A stretch of 56,972 bases of DNA from Shewanella sp. MBTL60-007 (GCF_019654915.1 NZ_BPET01000037.1:1-56972); one strand, 5' to 3'; positions 1 through 8,755 are shown, counted from the first letter of the stretch. Numbers and translations are program-made. Notes: generated by a model from the sequence alone, not told the origin.

Positions 1-274
1 ACCCCCTAATATTGCGGGGAGAGTCACGTTTTGTGTTGAGTTTTGCATGATATTTAATTTATCTATGTTGCTAAATTATTAACAGTTGCTAAGTCTATTT
101 AGCAAAAACAATTTTGAAACAAACTTTGCGATGTTTTTTTTTAGTTTGTATAGTGCCCTGTGAAGAAGGTGTTAGTGTTAAAACAATTAAAAATAAGATT
201 ATCTAATTATAAAAACTAACGATAAAAACAGAAGGCTCACTAAATTCGAAGAGTCAATTAATCAGGGATAAAAA

Positions 275-2431
275 ATGCGAATTCATTCAATACTAACTAA
301 AAAGCATTTGTTAGCCATTGGCTTAGGCTTAGCTGTGGCGGGTTGCCAGTCACAACCAAAGGTAGAAGAATCTGCGGCTGCCGTTACGAGTAATGCTAGT
401 GGTGTGGTTGAAACGATCCATGGCGTAGAGGTTGCTGATCCATATCGCTATCTAGAGGTTGAGTCCAAACAGACCCATAAATGGGTTAGTGAACAACAAA
501 AAGCGGGCCATGCCTATTTGGCTAATATTGAAAACAAGCAAGCCATTGTTGATCGAATCACTGAGCTTTGGAATTTTGAAAAAATTTCAGCACCGTTCGA
601 GAAGGGGGACAATACCTTCTATTACCGTAACGATGGCTTGCAAGCGCAATCCGTGCTTTACGTTAAGAGTGGCGATGGTGAGGCAAGAGTCGCTCTCGAT
701 CCTAATAGTTTTTCTGATGATGGAACCGTGGCTTTGTCAGGCGTGTCGGTCAGTGATGATGGTAAAACCTTGGCTTATGGGATCTCTAAGTCAGGCTCAG
801 ACTGGCAAGCATGGCACTTTATCGATGTCGCTACTGGTAAGAAGTTAGCCGATGAGCTTGACTGGATAAAATTCTCTAGCGCGGTTTGGAATCACGATAA
901 CACTGGCGTCTACTATGCACGTTATGATGCGCCGGAAGGCGGCAACGCTCTAGCCGATGTTAACTTTAATCAAAAAGTGTATTTTCATAAGATCGGCAGC
1001 GCGCAGAGTGACGATACTTTAGTTTATGAAAGACCGCAGAATAAAGATTGGGGTTTTGGTATCGAAGTCTCGGAGAAGGGTGACTACTTGTTGCTGTATA
1101 TTTCTCAAGGCACTGACAGTCGGAACCGTTTCTTTTATAAGTCATTGACTGATCCACAAGCCCAAGTGGTCGAACTAATCCCTAACCTTGAAGCTGAGTA
1201 CAATTTTATCGGCAACGATGGCTCCGTTTTTTATTTTAAAACCGACTATAACGCGCCCAACGGTAAGGTGATTGCGGTTGATGTCAATAATAGTGGTAAA
1301 GATAATTGGAAGACGATTGTTCCTGAGCTTAAAGATCCAATTAGTAACATCGCTATCGTTAACGATCATATTGTGGTGAGCTATCTGCATGATGTATTAG
1401 GTAAACTGACAATTTACAATATGAACGGCGATAAGCGTCAAGATGTGACGTTACCAGGTAAAGGCAAGATTGCAGGTCCTTACGGTAAACGCAGCAAAGA
1501 CTATTTCTACTATGTTTATAATAGTTATGTGCAGCCACAAACGACCTATAAGTTTGACTTTAAAACCGGTGAGTCGAGTATTTACTCAAAGCCTGAAGTT
1601 TCATTTAACCCAAGTGATTACACCTCGGAACAGGTCTTCTATACCAGTAAAGATGGTACAAAAGTGCCTATGATGATCTCTTATAAGAAAGGGATGAAAA
1701 AAGATGGTCAAAACCCAACTCTGCTATATGCCTACGGAGGTTTTGCCATTTCTATGACGCCGCGTTTTAGCCCTGCCAACATTGCATGGATGGATATGGG
1801 AGGGGTCTATGCTGTGCCAAACCTACGTGGTGGCGCCGAGTACGGTGAAAGCTGGCACCAAGCGGGGATGTTTGATAAGAAGCAAAATGTGTTTGATGAC
1901 TATTATGCAGCAGCGGAATACTTAATCGATCAAGATTATACCAACTCATCAAAACTTGGAGCTTATGGTCGCAGTAATGGCGGTTTATTAATGGGAGCAA
2001 CATTAACGCAACGACCTGAGTTGTTTGCCGCTGTTTTGCCTGCTGTTGGCGTTTTAGATATGTTGCGCTTTCAGAAATTTACCATCGGTTGGGCATGGAC
2101 TAGTGAATATGGCAGCGCTGATAACGCCGAGCAGTTCCCTGCACTCTATGCTTATTCGCCATATCACAATGTAAAAGCTCAGGCCTATCCTGCGACTATG
2201 GTGATGACCGCCGATCATGATGACCGTGTTGTGCCACTGCATAGCTTTAAGTTTGGTGCCATGATGCAGGAAAAGCAGCAAGGCGATGCCCCTGTAATTA
2301 TGCGAATTGAGTCAAAAGCGGGTCATGGTGCGGGTAAGCCAACTTCAATGAAGATTGATGAGTTTGCCGATATCTACAGCTTTCTATGGCATAACTTTGG
2401 ACTACAGATCCCGGCCAAAATTACTGAGTAA
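275..2431 (+). CDS. Prolyl oligopeptidase, S9A family, predicted lipoprotein
   Basis: A 718-residue serine peptidase that cleaves after proline in short peptides. The N-terminal half (about residues 40-440) is the beta-propeller that filters substrate by size; the C-terminal half is the alpha/beta-hydrolase domain. The catalytic triad can be read: Ser567 in GRSNGG, Asp649 in DHDDRVVPLHS and His684 in KAGHGAGKP, with substrate-binding Arg651. The N terminus has a lysine-rich start, a hydrophobic run and the lipobox LAVAGC with Cys24, so the protein should be lipid-anchored and face the periplasm. Residue 25 is Gln, not the Asp of inner-membrane retention, so outer-membrane sorting is likely. 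It stands alone, with an AT-rich upstream region and a terminator directly after it. Length fits the family (about 700). Family call is firm; cellular location is inferred. Confidence 0.93.
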   Translation: MRIHSILTKKHLLAIGLGLAVAGCQSQPKVEESAAAVTSNASGVVETIHGVEVADPYRYLEVESKQTHKWVSEQQKAGHAYLANIENKQAIVDRITELWNFEKISAPFEKGDNTFYYRNDGLQAQSVLYVKSGDGEARVALDPNSFSDDGTVALSGVSVSDDGKTLAYGISKSGSDWQAWHFIDVATGKKLADELDWIKFSSAVWNHDNTGVYYARYDAPEGGNALADVNFNQKVYFHKIGSAQSDDTLVYERPQNKDWGFGIEVSEKGDYLLLYISQGTDSRNRFFYKSLTDPQAQVVELIPNLEAEYNFIGNDGSVFYFKTDYNAPNGKVIAVDVNNSGKDNWKTIVPELKDPISNIAIVNDHIVVSYLHDVLGKLTIYNMNGDKRQDVTLPGKGKIAGPYGKRSKDYFYYVYNSYVQPQTTYKFDFKTGESSIYSKPEVSFNPSDYTSEQVFYTSKDGTKVPMMISYKKGMKKDGQNPTLLYAYGGFAISMTPRFSPANIAWMDMGGVYAVPNLRGGAEYGESWHQAGMFDKKQNVFDDYYAAAEYLIDQDYTNSSKLGAYGRSNGGLLMGATLTQRPELFAAVLPAVGVLDMLRFQKFTIGWAWTSEYGSADNAEQFPALYAYSPYHNVKAQAYPATMVMTADHDDRVVPLHSFKFGAMMQEKQQGDAPVIMRIESKAGHGAGKPTSMKIDEFADIYSFLWHNFGLQIPAKITE

Positions 2432-2450
2432 ATAAAATATGTCAATTTAA

Positions 2451-2477
2451 AAAGGGGAGCCTCGGCTTCCCTTTTTT
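2451..2477 (+). terminator. Intrinsic terminator after the prolyl oligopeptidase
   Basis: An 11-bp stem (2451-2461 with 2464-2474, one G-U pair) closes on a very short loop and runs into six T residues. It lies 20 bases after the stop codon. Confidence 0.85.
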
Positions 2478-2670
2478 GTTTCTCTAGCTAATTTGAGCTT
2501 ATGCTTTCCACATGAATTATGGCCTTGGATATATATGCAACTAAGATGAAAGTCGATTAACAAAATTTTATGAAGAAGCGCATTGCTTATCACATATCGC
2601 GATTCACAATTGCATACCTACTAGGTATAGTAGGCCTCTATTTTATCTCATCAATTGGCAGTTGCTGTTT

Positions 2671-3069
2671 ATGTTTCGTTGGCCTATTTCGGTTTACTAT
2701 GAAGACACAGACGCGGGTGGTGTTGTTTATCACTCAAATTACTTAAAGTTTTTTGAGCGCGCACGAACCGAGTGGCTGCGTGCTATGGAGATCAGTCAAA
2801 CAGCCTTATTAGCCCAAGACACTGCGTTTGTAGTTAAACGTGCAGAATTGGATTTTTGTAAGGCTGCACGCTTTGAACAGAACCTTATTGTAGAAACTAA
2901 GGTCATAGAACTTAAGAAGGCCTCATTGGTATTTGAGCAACGTTTAATCGATGAACAAGGTGTGGTGTATTGTGAGGCTGACATTGTTGTTGCCTGTGTT
3001 GCACTATCACGTATGAGACCCAAAGCCATTCCCCAACATATTGCGCAGGAGTTTAAAGGTGGAAGCTGA
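2671..3069 (+). CDS. ybgC: Tol-Pal system-associated acyl-CoA thioesterase YbgC
   Basis: A hotdog-fold thioesterase of 132 residues. The family signature [19 protein letters not shown] is present near the N terminus, with Asp14 the expected catalytic residue. The family hydrolyses acyl-CoA esters and is almost always the first gene of the tol-pal operon, as here. I chose ATG 2671 over an in-frame TTG nine bases earlier because the family begins within a few residues of the signature; neither has a strong ribosome binding site. Its last 11 bases overlap tolQ, which suggests translational coupling. Its exact physiological substrate is not settled for the family. Confidence 0.93.
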   Translation: MFRWPISVYYEDTDAGGVVYHSNYLKFFERARTEWLRAMEISQTALLAQDTAFVVKRAELDFCKAARFEQNLIVETKVIELKKASLVFEQRLIDEQGVVYCEADIVVACVALSRMRPKAIPQHIAQEFKGGS

Positions 3070-3748
3070 TATTTCTTTTATTGGATTATTTTTACAAGCA
3101 AGCCTATTAGTTAAGTTAGTCATGCTGACATTATTAGGCTTGTCGATTGCTTCTTGGGCGGTGATTATTCAGCGTCGCCGATTGTTAACAGCTGCAAAGA
3201 AAGAAGCGCTCAAGTTTGAAGATAAGTTTTGGTCGGGTGTTGACTTGAACAAGCTTTATCAAGAATTGTCAGCTAGACAAGACAGCAATTCAGGCCTGTC
3301 ATCTCTATTTGTTACCGGCTTTAAAGAGTATGCGCGTTTAAGTAAGTTAAATGGCCGTGTACCTGAGGCGGTTATGGATGGTAGTTACCGTGCGATGCGT
3401 GTTTCTTTGTCGCGTGAGTTAGAAAAACTTGAAACTCATCTACCTTTATTAGCGACTATCGGCTCTACCAGTCCATACATTGGTCTATTTGGTACTGTCT
3501 GGGGGATCATGAACTCCTTTATCGCACTAGGTGCGGTGGAAAACGCCACGCTAGCGATGGTTGCACCTGGTATTGCAGAAGCTTTGATCGCAACCGCTAT
3601 GGGTCTATTTGCTGCTATCCCAGCTGTTATCGCTTATAACCGTTTCTCTACACAAGTTGAAAAGATTGAAATGTCTTATGCCAACTTTATGGAAGAGTTT
3701 TCAAGCATTTTGCACCGTCAAGCTTACAGCGAGAAGGAACAGGCATAA
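3059..3748 (+). CDS. tolQ: TolQ, inner-membrane motor protein of the Tol-Pal system
   Basis: A 229-residue ExbB/TolQ-family protein that with TolR forms the proton-driven motor energising TolA for outer-membrane constriction at division. Three membrane segments are visible: about residues 12-35, 133-155 and 167-190, with the conserved glycine- and proline-rich stretch [13 protein letters not shown] before the second. The start is GTG 3059, preceded by AGGAG at 3047-3051 with ideal spacing, and gives the family N terminus MEADISFIG. The frame could be extended upstream to 3041 but that would add six residues with no ribosome binding site. It overlaps ybgC by 11 bases, and its stop shares one base with the tolR start. 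Confidence 0.96.
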   Translation: MEADISFIGLFLQASLLVKLVMLTLLGLSIASWAVIIQRRRLLTAAKKEALKFEDKFWSGVDLNKLYQELSARQDSNSGLSSLFVTGFKEYARLSKLNGRVPEAVMDGSYRAMRVSLSRELEKLETHLPLLATIGSTSPYIGLFGTVWGIMNSFIALGAVENATLAMVAPGIAEALIATAMGLFAAIPAVIAYNRFSTQVEKIEMSYANFMEEFSSILHRQAYSEKEQA

Positions 3749-4185
3749 TGCATCAAGGCTACCAGAGGAAGCGCCGTCGTCCGGTTGCTGAGATTAACGT
3801 GGTGCCCTATATCGATGTGATGTTGGTACTACTGATTATTTTTATGGTAACGGCACCGATTGTCACTCAAGGGGTGAAAGTCGATCTACCTCAAGGGGCT
3901 GCGGAGACTCTGCCTGCCGATAGTAAGCCACCAGTTGTCGCATCGATTGATGCAATGGGTGAGTATTATTTAGATGTGGGCAGCTCAAGCAGCAAAGAAG
4001 CCTTAGAGTTAGATGAAGTGGCTGTACGTGTGGGGGCGATTATTCAATTAGAGCCAGAGCGTCCGGTTGTTGTTAAAGCCGACCGCTCCATTCCCTATGA
4101 AAAAGTGATCCAACTGATGGTGACGTTGCAAGGAGCAGGCGTACCTTCGGTTGGATTAATGACAGATTCGCCGGAGGACAACTAA
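3748..4185 (+). CDS. tolR: TolR, inner-membrane motor protein of the Tol-Pal system
   Basis: A 145-residue ExbD/TolR protein: short basic cytoplasmic N terminus, one membrane helix (about residues 18-40) starting with the conserved NVVPYIDVMLVLLIIFM, and a periplasmic domain. The Asp in PYIDVML is the residue the family uses to conduct protons. The start ATG overlaps the tolQ stop by one base and its own stop abuts tolA, so the motor subunits are translationally coupled. Length is normal for the family. Confidence 0.96.
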   Translation: MHQGYQRKRRRPVAEINVVPYIDVMLVLLIIFMVTAPIVTQGVKVDLPQGAAETLPADSKPPVVASIDAMGEYYLDVGSSSSKEALELDEVAVRVGAIIQLEPERPVVVKADRSIPYEKVIQLMVTLQGAGVPSVGLMTDSPEDN

Positions 4186-5121
4186 GTGGCGGCTAAATCT
4201 GATTTAACGCTTCCAGTTGTTATTTCAGCTGGAATTCATATTGGCGTGATAGTTATTCTTGCCTTAGGTGTGGATTTTTCTGAAAAGCCTAAACCACAGC
4301 CTCAAGCCAGTGCGCCAGCGGTTCAAGCGGTCGTGGTCGATCAGAAAAAAGTGGCTGAACATGTCGAGAAGCTAAAAGCTGAAAAACGTGAAGCTGAACG
4401 CAAAGAGAAAGCTCGCCAAGATGAGGCCGACAGAAAAGTACGTGAAGCGCGAAAAGAGCGTGAGCGCGAACAGGCTCGAATCAAAAAACTTGAGCAAGAA
4501 CGCAAGCAAAAAGAGATTGAAACGAAACGTGCGGCTGATGAGGCAAAAGCTGCTCAGTTGAAGCAGAAGCAGGAAAGAGAGAAAGCGGCGAAAGCAGAAG
4601 CGGAGCGAAAGCAGAAAGAGAAGGAGCGTAAAGCTTCTGAAGAAGCAGCGAGAAAGGCCGAAGAGAAACGTAAAGCTGAAGAAGCGGCTGCTAAGAAAGC
4701 AGAAGAGGAGCGTAAACGCAAAGCGGAAGCAGAACGTAAACGTAAAGCGGAAGAGCAAGCAAGGCGCGAGCAAGAGCAGATGATGCAAGAGGCTCTGGCA
4801 GCTGAACAAGCGGCACTGTCTCAAACCCGTAATAAGCAGGTTATGACGGAGGTGCAGCGTTATACCTCTATGATCCGCGCGACAATTCAGCGAAATCTAG
4901 TGGTTGACGAGTCGATGCGAGGTAAGAGCTGTAGGGTCTTCATTCGCTTGGCTAATGATGGTTTTGTGACTGCAAGTCAAACACTCGACGGCGATAGTGT
5001 TGTTTGTCGAGCCACAAAGGCTGCGATTAATAAGGCGGGAAGGTTACCGGTTTCGAGTGAACCAGATGTCTATAACAAGCTGAAAGAAATTAATTTAACA
5101 GTTCAACCTGAGTTTGACTAA
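4186..5121 (+). CDS. tolA: TolA, periplasm-spanning protein of the Tol-Pal system
   Basis: A 311-residue protein linking the TolQR motor to Pal and TolB. Domain I is one membrane helix (about residues 8-28). Domain II (about 45-205) is an extreme Lys/Glu/Ala-rich helix with repeats such as KAEEERKRKAEAERKRK. Domain III (about 206-311) is the globular C terminus and contains two Cys (in GKSCRVF and SVVCRAT) that may form the disulfide known from the family. The helix is shorter than in Escherichia coli (about 420 residues in total), which is common outside the enterobacteria. The GTG start directly follows the tolR stop. Confidence 0.94.
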   Translation: MAAKSDLTLPVVISAGIHIGVIVILALGVDFSEKPKPQPQASAPAVQAVVVDQKKVAEHVEKLKAEKREAERKEKARQDEADRKVREARKEREREQARIKKLEQERKQKEIETKRAADEAKAAQLKQKQEREKAAKAEAERKQKEKERKASEEAARKAEEKRKAEEAAAKKAEEERKRKAEAERKRKAEEQARREQEQMMQEALAAEQAALSQTRNKQVMTEVQRYTSMIRATIQRNLVVDESMRGKSCRVFIRLANDGFVTASQTLDGDSVVCRATKAAINKAGRLPVSSEPDVYNKLKEINLTVQPEFD

Positions 5122-5130
5122 AGGAGTCTT

Positions 5131-6450
5131 ATGAAGAATTTGGGGAAGTGGTTGCTGACGGGCCTACTTATTTGCAGTATGCCTGTAAAGGCCGCATTAG
5201 ATATTATTATCACAGAAGGGGTTGATGCGGCGAGACCCATCGCTGTTATTCCGTTTGTTTGGCAAGGTACAGGCCCTATGCCGTCACAGATCTCAGATGT
5301 GGTGATGTCGGACTTAGCGCGAAGCGGGACCTTCAGTCCTGCCGATGAACTGAGTTTGCCACAGCGGGGCATTAGTACTTTGGCTCAGTTTAATGCCTCT
5401 GCTTGGATGGCACAGCCTGCTGAAGCCGTGGTAATGGGCTCTGTTAAGCCTTATGGTGGTGATAAGTATTTGGTCAGTTTTGAACTGATCGACTTAGTTA
5501 AAGCGCAGCTTCAGTCTGACTTATCTGCGAAAGACTTAGTGATAGATAGTCGTGAAACCGTAATAACTGCCGCACAGTTTCGTCAATATGGTCATCGTAT
5601 TAGCGATATAGTTTATGAGAAGCTAACCGGTATTCGTGGAGCATTCTTGACTCGTATCGCTTATGTTGTTGTCAATCATGGAGAGAAGTCTCCTTATAAG
5701 TTGATGATTGCTGATTATGATGGTTATAACGAGCAGATGTTGTTACGCTCTCCAGAGCCATTGATGTCACCTTCTTGGTCGCCCGACGGGCAGCGTCTTG
5801 CGTATGTAAGTTTTGAGAACCGCAAAGCTGAGGTGTTTGTACAAAATATCTACACTCAACAGCGAACCAAAGTGACGAGCTTTAATGGTATTAATGGCGC
5901 ACCCGTTTTTTCACCTGATGGTAAGAAACTGGCATTAACACTTTCAAAAGATGGCCAGCCTGAAGTATATGTGGTCGACATTGCAACAAAGGCACTTAAG
6001 CGAGTGACCAATCATTACGCGATTGATACTGAGCCGTCTTGGTTCCCTGATGGAAAATCACTACTTATTACTTCTGAACGTGGTGGGCGTCCGCAACTGT
6101 ATCGGGTTTTCTTAGATTCGGGTAAGATTTCTCGTTTAACGTTTGAAGGTGAGTGGAACCTAGGTGGCTCGATTTCACCGGATGGCCGCAGCATTATTTT
6201 TGTAAACCGTACTAATGGTAAATTTAATATCGCTCGTATGGATTTAGAAACTCGATTCATGCAAGTGTTAACTAGCACTCGTCTAGATGAATCACCAAGC
6301 GTGGCGCCAAATGGCACCATGGTTATTTATGGAACAACTTACCAAGGCAAACAAGTGCTGGCGGCAGTTTCTATGGATGGACGTTTTAAAGCAAGATTGC
6401 CAGTCGGTCAGGGTGAAGTTAAATCACCGTCTTGGTCACCATTTCTCTAA
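5131..6450 (+). CDS. tolB: TolB, periplasmic beta-propeller of the Tol-Pal system
   Basis: A 439-residue periplasmic protein that binds Pal and the C-terminal domain of TolA. It has a signal peptide ending near MPVKA-A (cleavage after about residue 21), an N-terminal alpha/beta domain to about residue 165, and a six-bladed propeller marked by repeated motifs: [41 protein letters not shown] and [10 protein letters not shown]. The start has AAGGAG at 5121-5126, overlapping the tolA stop. Downstream, pal follows after 24 bases, as in the canonical operon. Confidence 0.96.
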   Translation: MKNLGKWLLTGLLICSMPVKAALDIIITEGVDAARPIAVIPFVWQGTGPMPSQISDVVMSDLARSGTFSPADELSLPQRGISTLAQFNASAWMAQPAEAVVMGSVKPYGGDKYLVSFELIDLVKAQLQSDLSAKDLVIDSRETVITAAQFRQYGHRISDIVYEKLTGIRGAFLTRIAYVVVNHGEKSPYKLMIADYDGYNEQMLLRSPEPLMSPSWSPDGQRLAYVSFENRKAEVFVQNIYTQQRTKVTSFNGINGAPVFSPDGKKLALTLSKDGQPEVYVVDIATKALKRVTNHYAIDTEPSWFPDGKSLLITSERGGRPQLYRVFLDSGKISRLTFEGEWNLGGSISPDGRSIIFVNRTNGKFNIARMDLETRFMQVLTSTRLDESPSVAPNGTMVIYGTTYQGKQVLAAVSMDGRFKARLPVGQGEVKSPSWSPFL

Positions 6451-6474
6451 CTATAAAGATTAAGGATTTAAAAA

Positions 6475-7014
6475 ATGGATCTGAATAAGCTATTTAAAGC
6501 CATGTTAGTCGTACTTCCTATTATGGCTATCAGTGCATGTAGCTCTACTTCTGAGTCAGAAACTGATGCAACAAGCTCAACTGAGTCTTCTTCATCGAGT
6601 GAATATGCTAACAATGGTGTTGAAACTGGTGGAGTTGCACCTGTATTGACTCCAGAAGAACAGCAGCGCCTTAAGTACCAAGAGTTGAGAAAAGAGCACA
6701 TAATCTATTTTGACTTTGACCGCAGTTCAGTTTCTCAGCAGTTTGCTGAGGTATTGAATGCACATGGCGATTACTTGGTAGAGCATCCAAATGTACGAGT
6801 GATGATTGAAGGCCATGCGGATGAACGCGGCACCCCAGAATATAATATCGCACTAGGTGAGCGTCGTGCTAAAGCTGTTGCTAAATATTTGCAAGGCATG
6901 GGTGTTCAGCCAAGCCAAATGAGTATTGTGAGTTATGGTGAAGAGAAGCCGATGGATTTCTCTCGCTCGGATGAAGGTTTTGCGAAAAACCGTCGTGCAG
7001 TACTTGTTTATTAA
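6475..7014 (+). CDS. pal: Pal, peptidoglycan-associated outer-membrane lipoprotein
   Basis: A 179-residue lipoprotein with lipobox AISAC (Cys22) followed by a Ser/Thr/Glu-rich linker. The C-terminal OmpA-like domain binds peptidoglycan; its signature is visible as FDFDRSSV and GHADERGTPEYNIALGERRA. Pal ties the outer membrane to the cell wall and is released or retained by TolB and TolA. Residue 23 after the lipid cysteine is Ser, which agrees with outer-membrane sorting. It sits between tolB and cpoB with short gaps. Confidence 0.96.
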   Translation: MDLNKLFKAMLVVLPIMAISACSSTSESETDATSSTESSSSSEYANNGVETGGVAPVLTPEEQQRLKYQELRKEHIIYFDFDRSSVSQQFAEVLNAHGDYLVEHPNVRVMIEGHADERGTPEYNIALGERRAKAVAKYLQGMGVQPSQMSIVSYGEEKPMDFSRSDEGFAKNRRAVLVY

Positions 7015-7038
7015 TTTTACAGGTAAAAGGTTTACCTT

Positions 7039-7764
7039 ATGAAACATGCCGTATTATCAGCGGCAATCATCCTAGTTGCAGGTTCTGCTTATGCAGCGCC
7101 TGCTCCGGTTGAGGATATTGCTGGTGGCTCTACCGATGATAGAGTTGCTCGTTTAGAACGAGTTATTAAAGCTAAACAACAAACTGAGTTTCAAATGCAG
7201 CAGCGTTTAGAAACACTTCAACAGGAAGTGTTGGATTTACGCGGCCTAAGTGAGCAGCAGTCTTATCAAATTGAACAGATGTTACAAAGACAACGTCAAT
7301 TATATGAAGATATCGCTAACCTTTCTTCAAAATCTGCAGCTGCCGTTGTTGTCGATACGACGAGTGCAAGCCCTGCAACGTCATCTAGTCTAGGTGAAAC
7401 TGCAAGCTATGAGCAAGCGGTCAATTTAGTCTTAAAAGAGAAGAAGTACGAAGCTGCTATTCCAGCGTTTGCGCAATTTATTGAGCGTTACCCCAACTCA
7501 AGCTATGCTCCAAATGCAAATTATTGGTTAGGACAGTTACTTTATAATAAGAATGAGTTCGCTGGCGCGACGAAAGCTTTTACTACTGTTGTTGAAAAAT
7601 ACAAGGATTCTGGCAAGCGTGGAGAAAGTTTAGTCAAGCTTGGCATGATTGCAGAAAAGACCGGAGATAAAGCAAAAGCCAAAGCTTATTATCAAAAAGT
7701 TACTCAGGAATATGCTAACAGCGCTGCAGCCCGAATTGCATTGCAGCAACTTTCAGCACTTTGA
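7039..7764 (+). CDS. cpoB: CpoB (YbgF), periplasmic coordinator of peptidoglycan synthesis and outer-membrane constriction
   Basis: A 241-residue periplasmic protein. It has a signal peptide (cleavage after SAYA, about residue 19), a coiled coil (about 35-95, Gln- and Leu-rich) that trimerises in characterised homologues, a low-complexity Ala/Ser/Thr linker and a C-terminal TPR domain (about 125-241) with the motifs YEQAVNLVLKEKKYEAAI and YWLGQLLYNKNEF. In Escherichia coli it links PBP1B activity with the Tol machine. It is the last gene of the operon. No strong terminator is visible between it and the tRNA promoter. Confidence 0.93.
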   Translation: MKHAVLSAAIILVAGSAYAAPAPVEDIAGGSTDDRVARLERVIKAKQQTEFQMQQRLETLQQEVLDLRGLSEQQSYQIEQMLQRQRQLYEDIANLSSKSAAAVVVDTTSASPATSSSLGETASYEQAVNLVLKEKKYEAAIPAFAQFIERYPNSSYAPNANYWLGQLLYNKNEFAGATKAFTTVVEKYKDSGKRGESLVKLGMIAEKTGDKAKAKAYYQKVTQEYANSAAARIALQQLSAL

Positions 7765-7835
7765 TGCTCATTTATTCAGAAAACAAAACCTTAGATTGTT
7801 TTTCATGCAAACGAGGAGAAATGGGAAATTTGCGC

Positions 7836-7863
7836 TTGCATGCGAAGATGAAAAAGGTATTAT
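7836..7863 (+). promoter_or_regulatory. Predicted stable-RNA promoter for the lysine tRNA array
   Basis: A -35-like TTGCAT at 7836-7841 and a -10-like TATTAT at 7858-7863 are 16 bases apart. The -10 is followed at once by a GC-rich discriminator (GGCGCC at 7865-7870), the usual mark of a stringently controlled tRNA or rRNA promoter. About 90 bases separate it from the first tRNA. Confidence 0.55.
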
Positions 7864-7868
7864 AGGCG

Positions 7869-7943
7869 CCCTCGGAGCGAGAGAGTCGCTTGAGGGTATC
7901 TTAACCCACAAAGTTAGTATGACTAACTGGTGAGTTAAAGATA
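7869..7943 (+). other. Structured leader before the first tRNA-Lys
   Basis: Two stem-loops can be drawn in the transcribed leader. The first pairs CCCTC (7869-7873) with GAGGG (7892-7896), with an inner AGCGA/TCGCT stem around the loop 7881-7885. The second pairs TATCTTAAC (7897-7905) with GTTAAAGATA (7934-7943, one bulge), with an inner 6-bp stem (7913-7918 with 7922-7927). They probably guide trimming of the 5' leader. Confidence 0.45.
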
Positions 7944-7958
7944 CAAGTTATACCAGAT

Positions 7959-8034
7959 GGGTCGTTAGCTCAGTCGGTAGAGCAGTTGGCTTTTAACCAA
8001 TTGGTCGAAGGTTCGAATCCTTCACGACCCACCA
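7959..8034 (+). tRNA. tRNA-Lys(UUU), copy 1
   Basis: A complete 76-base cloverleaf with encoded CCA. The acceptor stem GGGTCGT pairs with ACGACCC, the anticodon loop is CTTTTAA with anticodon TTT, and the T arm is GAAGG-TTCGAAT-CCTTC. It lies directly after tol-pal-cpoB, the same place as the lysT operon in Escherichia coli. Confidence 0.98.
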
Positions 8035-8076
8035 CTTTTCTGCCAGTGGTTAAACAAGTAGAAAGCAAAACCAGAT

Positions 8077-8152
8077 GGGTCGTTAGCTCAGTCGGTAGAG
8101 CAGTTGGCTTTTAACCAATTGGTCGAAGGTTCGAATCCTTCACGACCCACCA
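8077..8152 (+). tRNA. tRNA-Lys(UUU), copy 2
   Basis: Identical in sequence to copy 1. Tandem period is 118 bases (76 tRNA plus a 42-base spacer). Each spacer begins with CCACT...AGTGG, a small stem-loop that includes the CCA end and may mark the cut between tRNAs. Confidence 0.98.
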
Positions 8153-8194
8153 CTTTTCTGCCAGTGGTTAAACAAGTAGAAAGCAAAACCAGAT

Positions 8195-8270
8195 GGGTCG
8201 TTAGCTCAGTCGGTAGAGCAGTTGGCTTTTAACCAATTGGTCGAAGGTTCGAATCCTTCACGACCCACCA
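8195..8270 (+). tRNA. tRNA-Lys(UUU), copy 3
   Basis: Identical to copies 1 and 2, anticodon TTT, encoded CCA, same 42-base spacer on both sides. Confidence 0.98.
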
Positions 8271-8312
8271 CTTTTCTGCCAGTGGTTAAACAAGTAGAAA
8301 GCAAAACCAGAT

Positions 8313-8388
8313 GGGTCGTTAGCTCAGTCGGTAGAGCAGTTGGCTTTTAACCAATTGGTCGAAGGTTCGAATCCTTCACGACCCACCA
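8313..8388 (+). tRNA. tRNA-Lys(UUU), copy 4
   Basis: Identical to the preceding copies, anticodon TTT, encoded CCA, same spacer. Confidence 0.98.
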
Positions 8389-8430
8389 CTTTTCTGCCAG
8401 TGGTTAAACAAGTAGAAAGCAAAACCAGAT

Positions 8431-8506
8431 GGGTCGTTAGCTCAGTCGGTAGAGCAGTTGGCTTTTAACCAATTGGTCGAAGGTTCGAATCCTTCACGAC
8501 CCACCA
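8431..8506 (+). tRNA. tRNA-Lys(UUU), copy 5
   Basis: Identical to the preceding copies. It is the last member of the run with a perfect 118-base period; the next unit is broken. Confidence 0.98.
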
Positions 8507-8548
8507 CTTTTCTGCCAGTGGTTAAACAAGTAGAAAGCAAAACCAGAT

Positions 8549-8638
8549 GGGTCGTTAGCTCAGTCGATTCTTTATCAAAGATAGGGCAGTTGGCTTTAAC
8601 CAATCATTCGAATGGTTAGGATCTTTAACGAACCACCA
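8549..8638 (+). pseudogene. Broken tRNA-Lys copy with D-loop insertion
   Basis: The first 18 bases and the final ACCACCA match tRNA-Lys, but about 17 bases are inserted in the D-loop (including the small hairpin TCTTTATCAAAGA), one T of the anticodon run is missing, and the T arm is scrambled so that it no longer pairs as GAAGG/CCTTC. The acceptor 3' strand is also changed (ACGAACC instead of ACGACCC). It cannot be expected to fold as a tRNA. Confidence 0.85.
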
Positions 8639-8679
8639 CTTTTCTGTTAGTGGCTAAACAAGTAGAAGCAAAACCAGAT

Positions 8680-8755
8680 GGGTCGTTAGCTCAGTCGGTA
8701 GAGCAGTTGGCTTTTAACCAATTGGTCGAAGGTTCGAATCCTTCACGACCCACCA
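8680..8755 (+). tRNA. tRNA-Lys(UUU), copy 6
   Basis: Complete and identical to copies 1-5. Its downstream spacer differs from the earlier ones and starts the degenerate repeat array, so this is the last functional tRNA in the locus. Confidence 0.97.

Noticed and set aside
4372..4824. 150-codon hydrophobic reading frame on the minus strand inside tolA
   Set aside because: It is the mirror of the Lys/Glu/Ala-rich TolA helix. Antisense of AAG/GAA-type codons gives Phe/Leu-rich nonsense.
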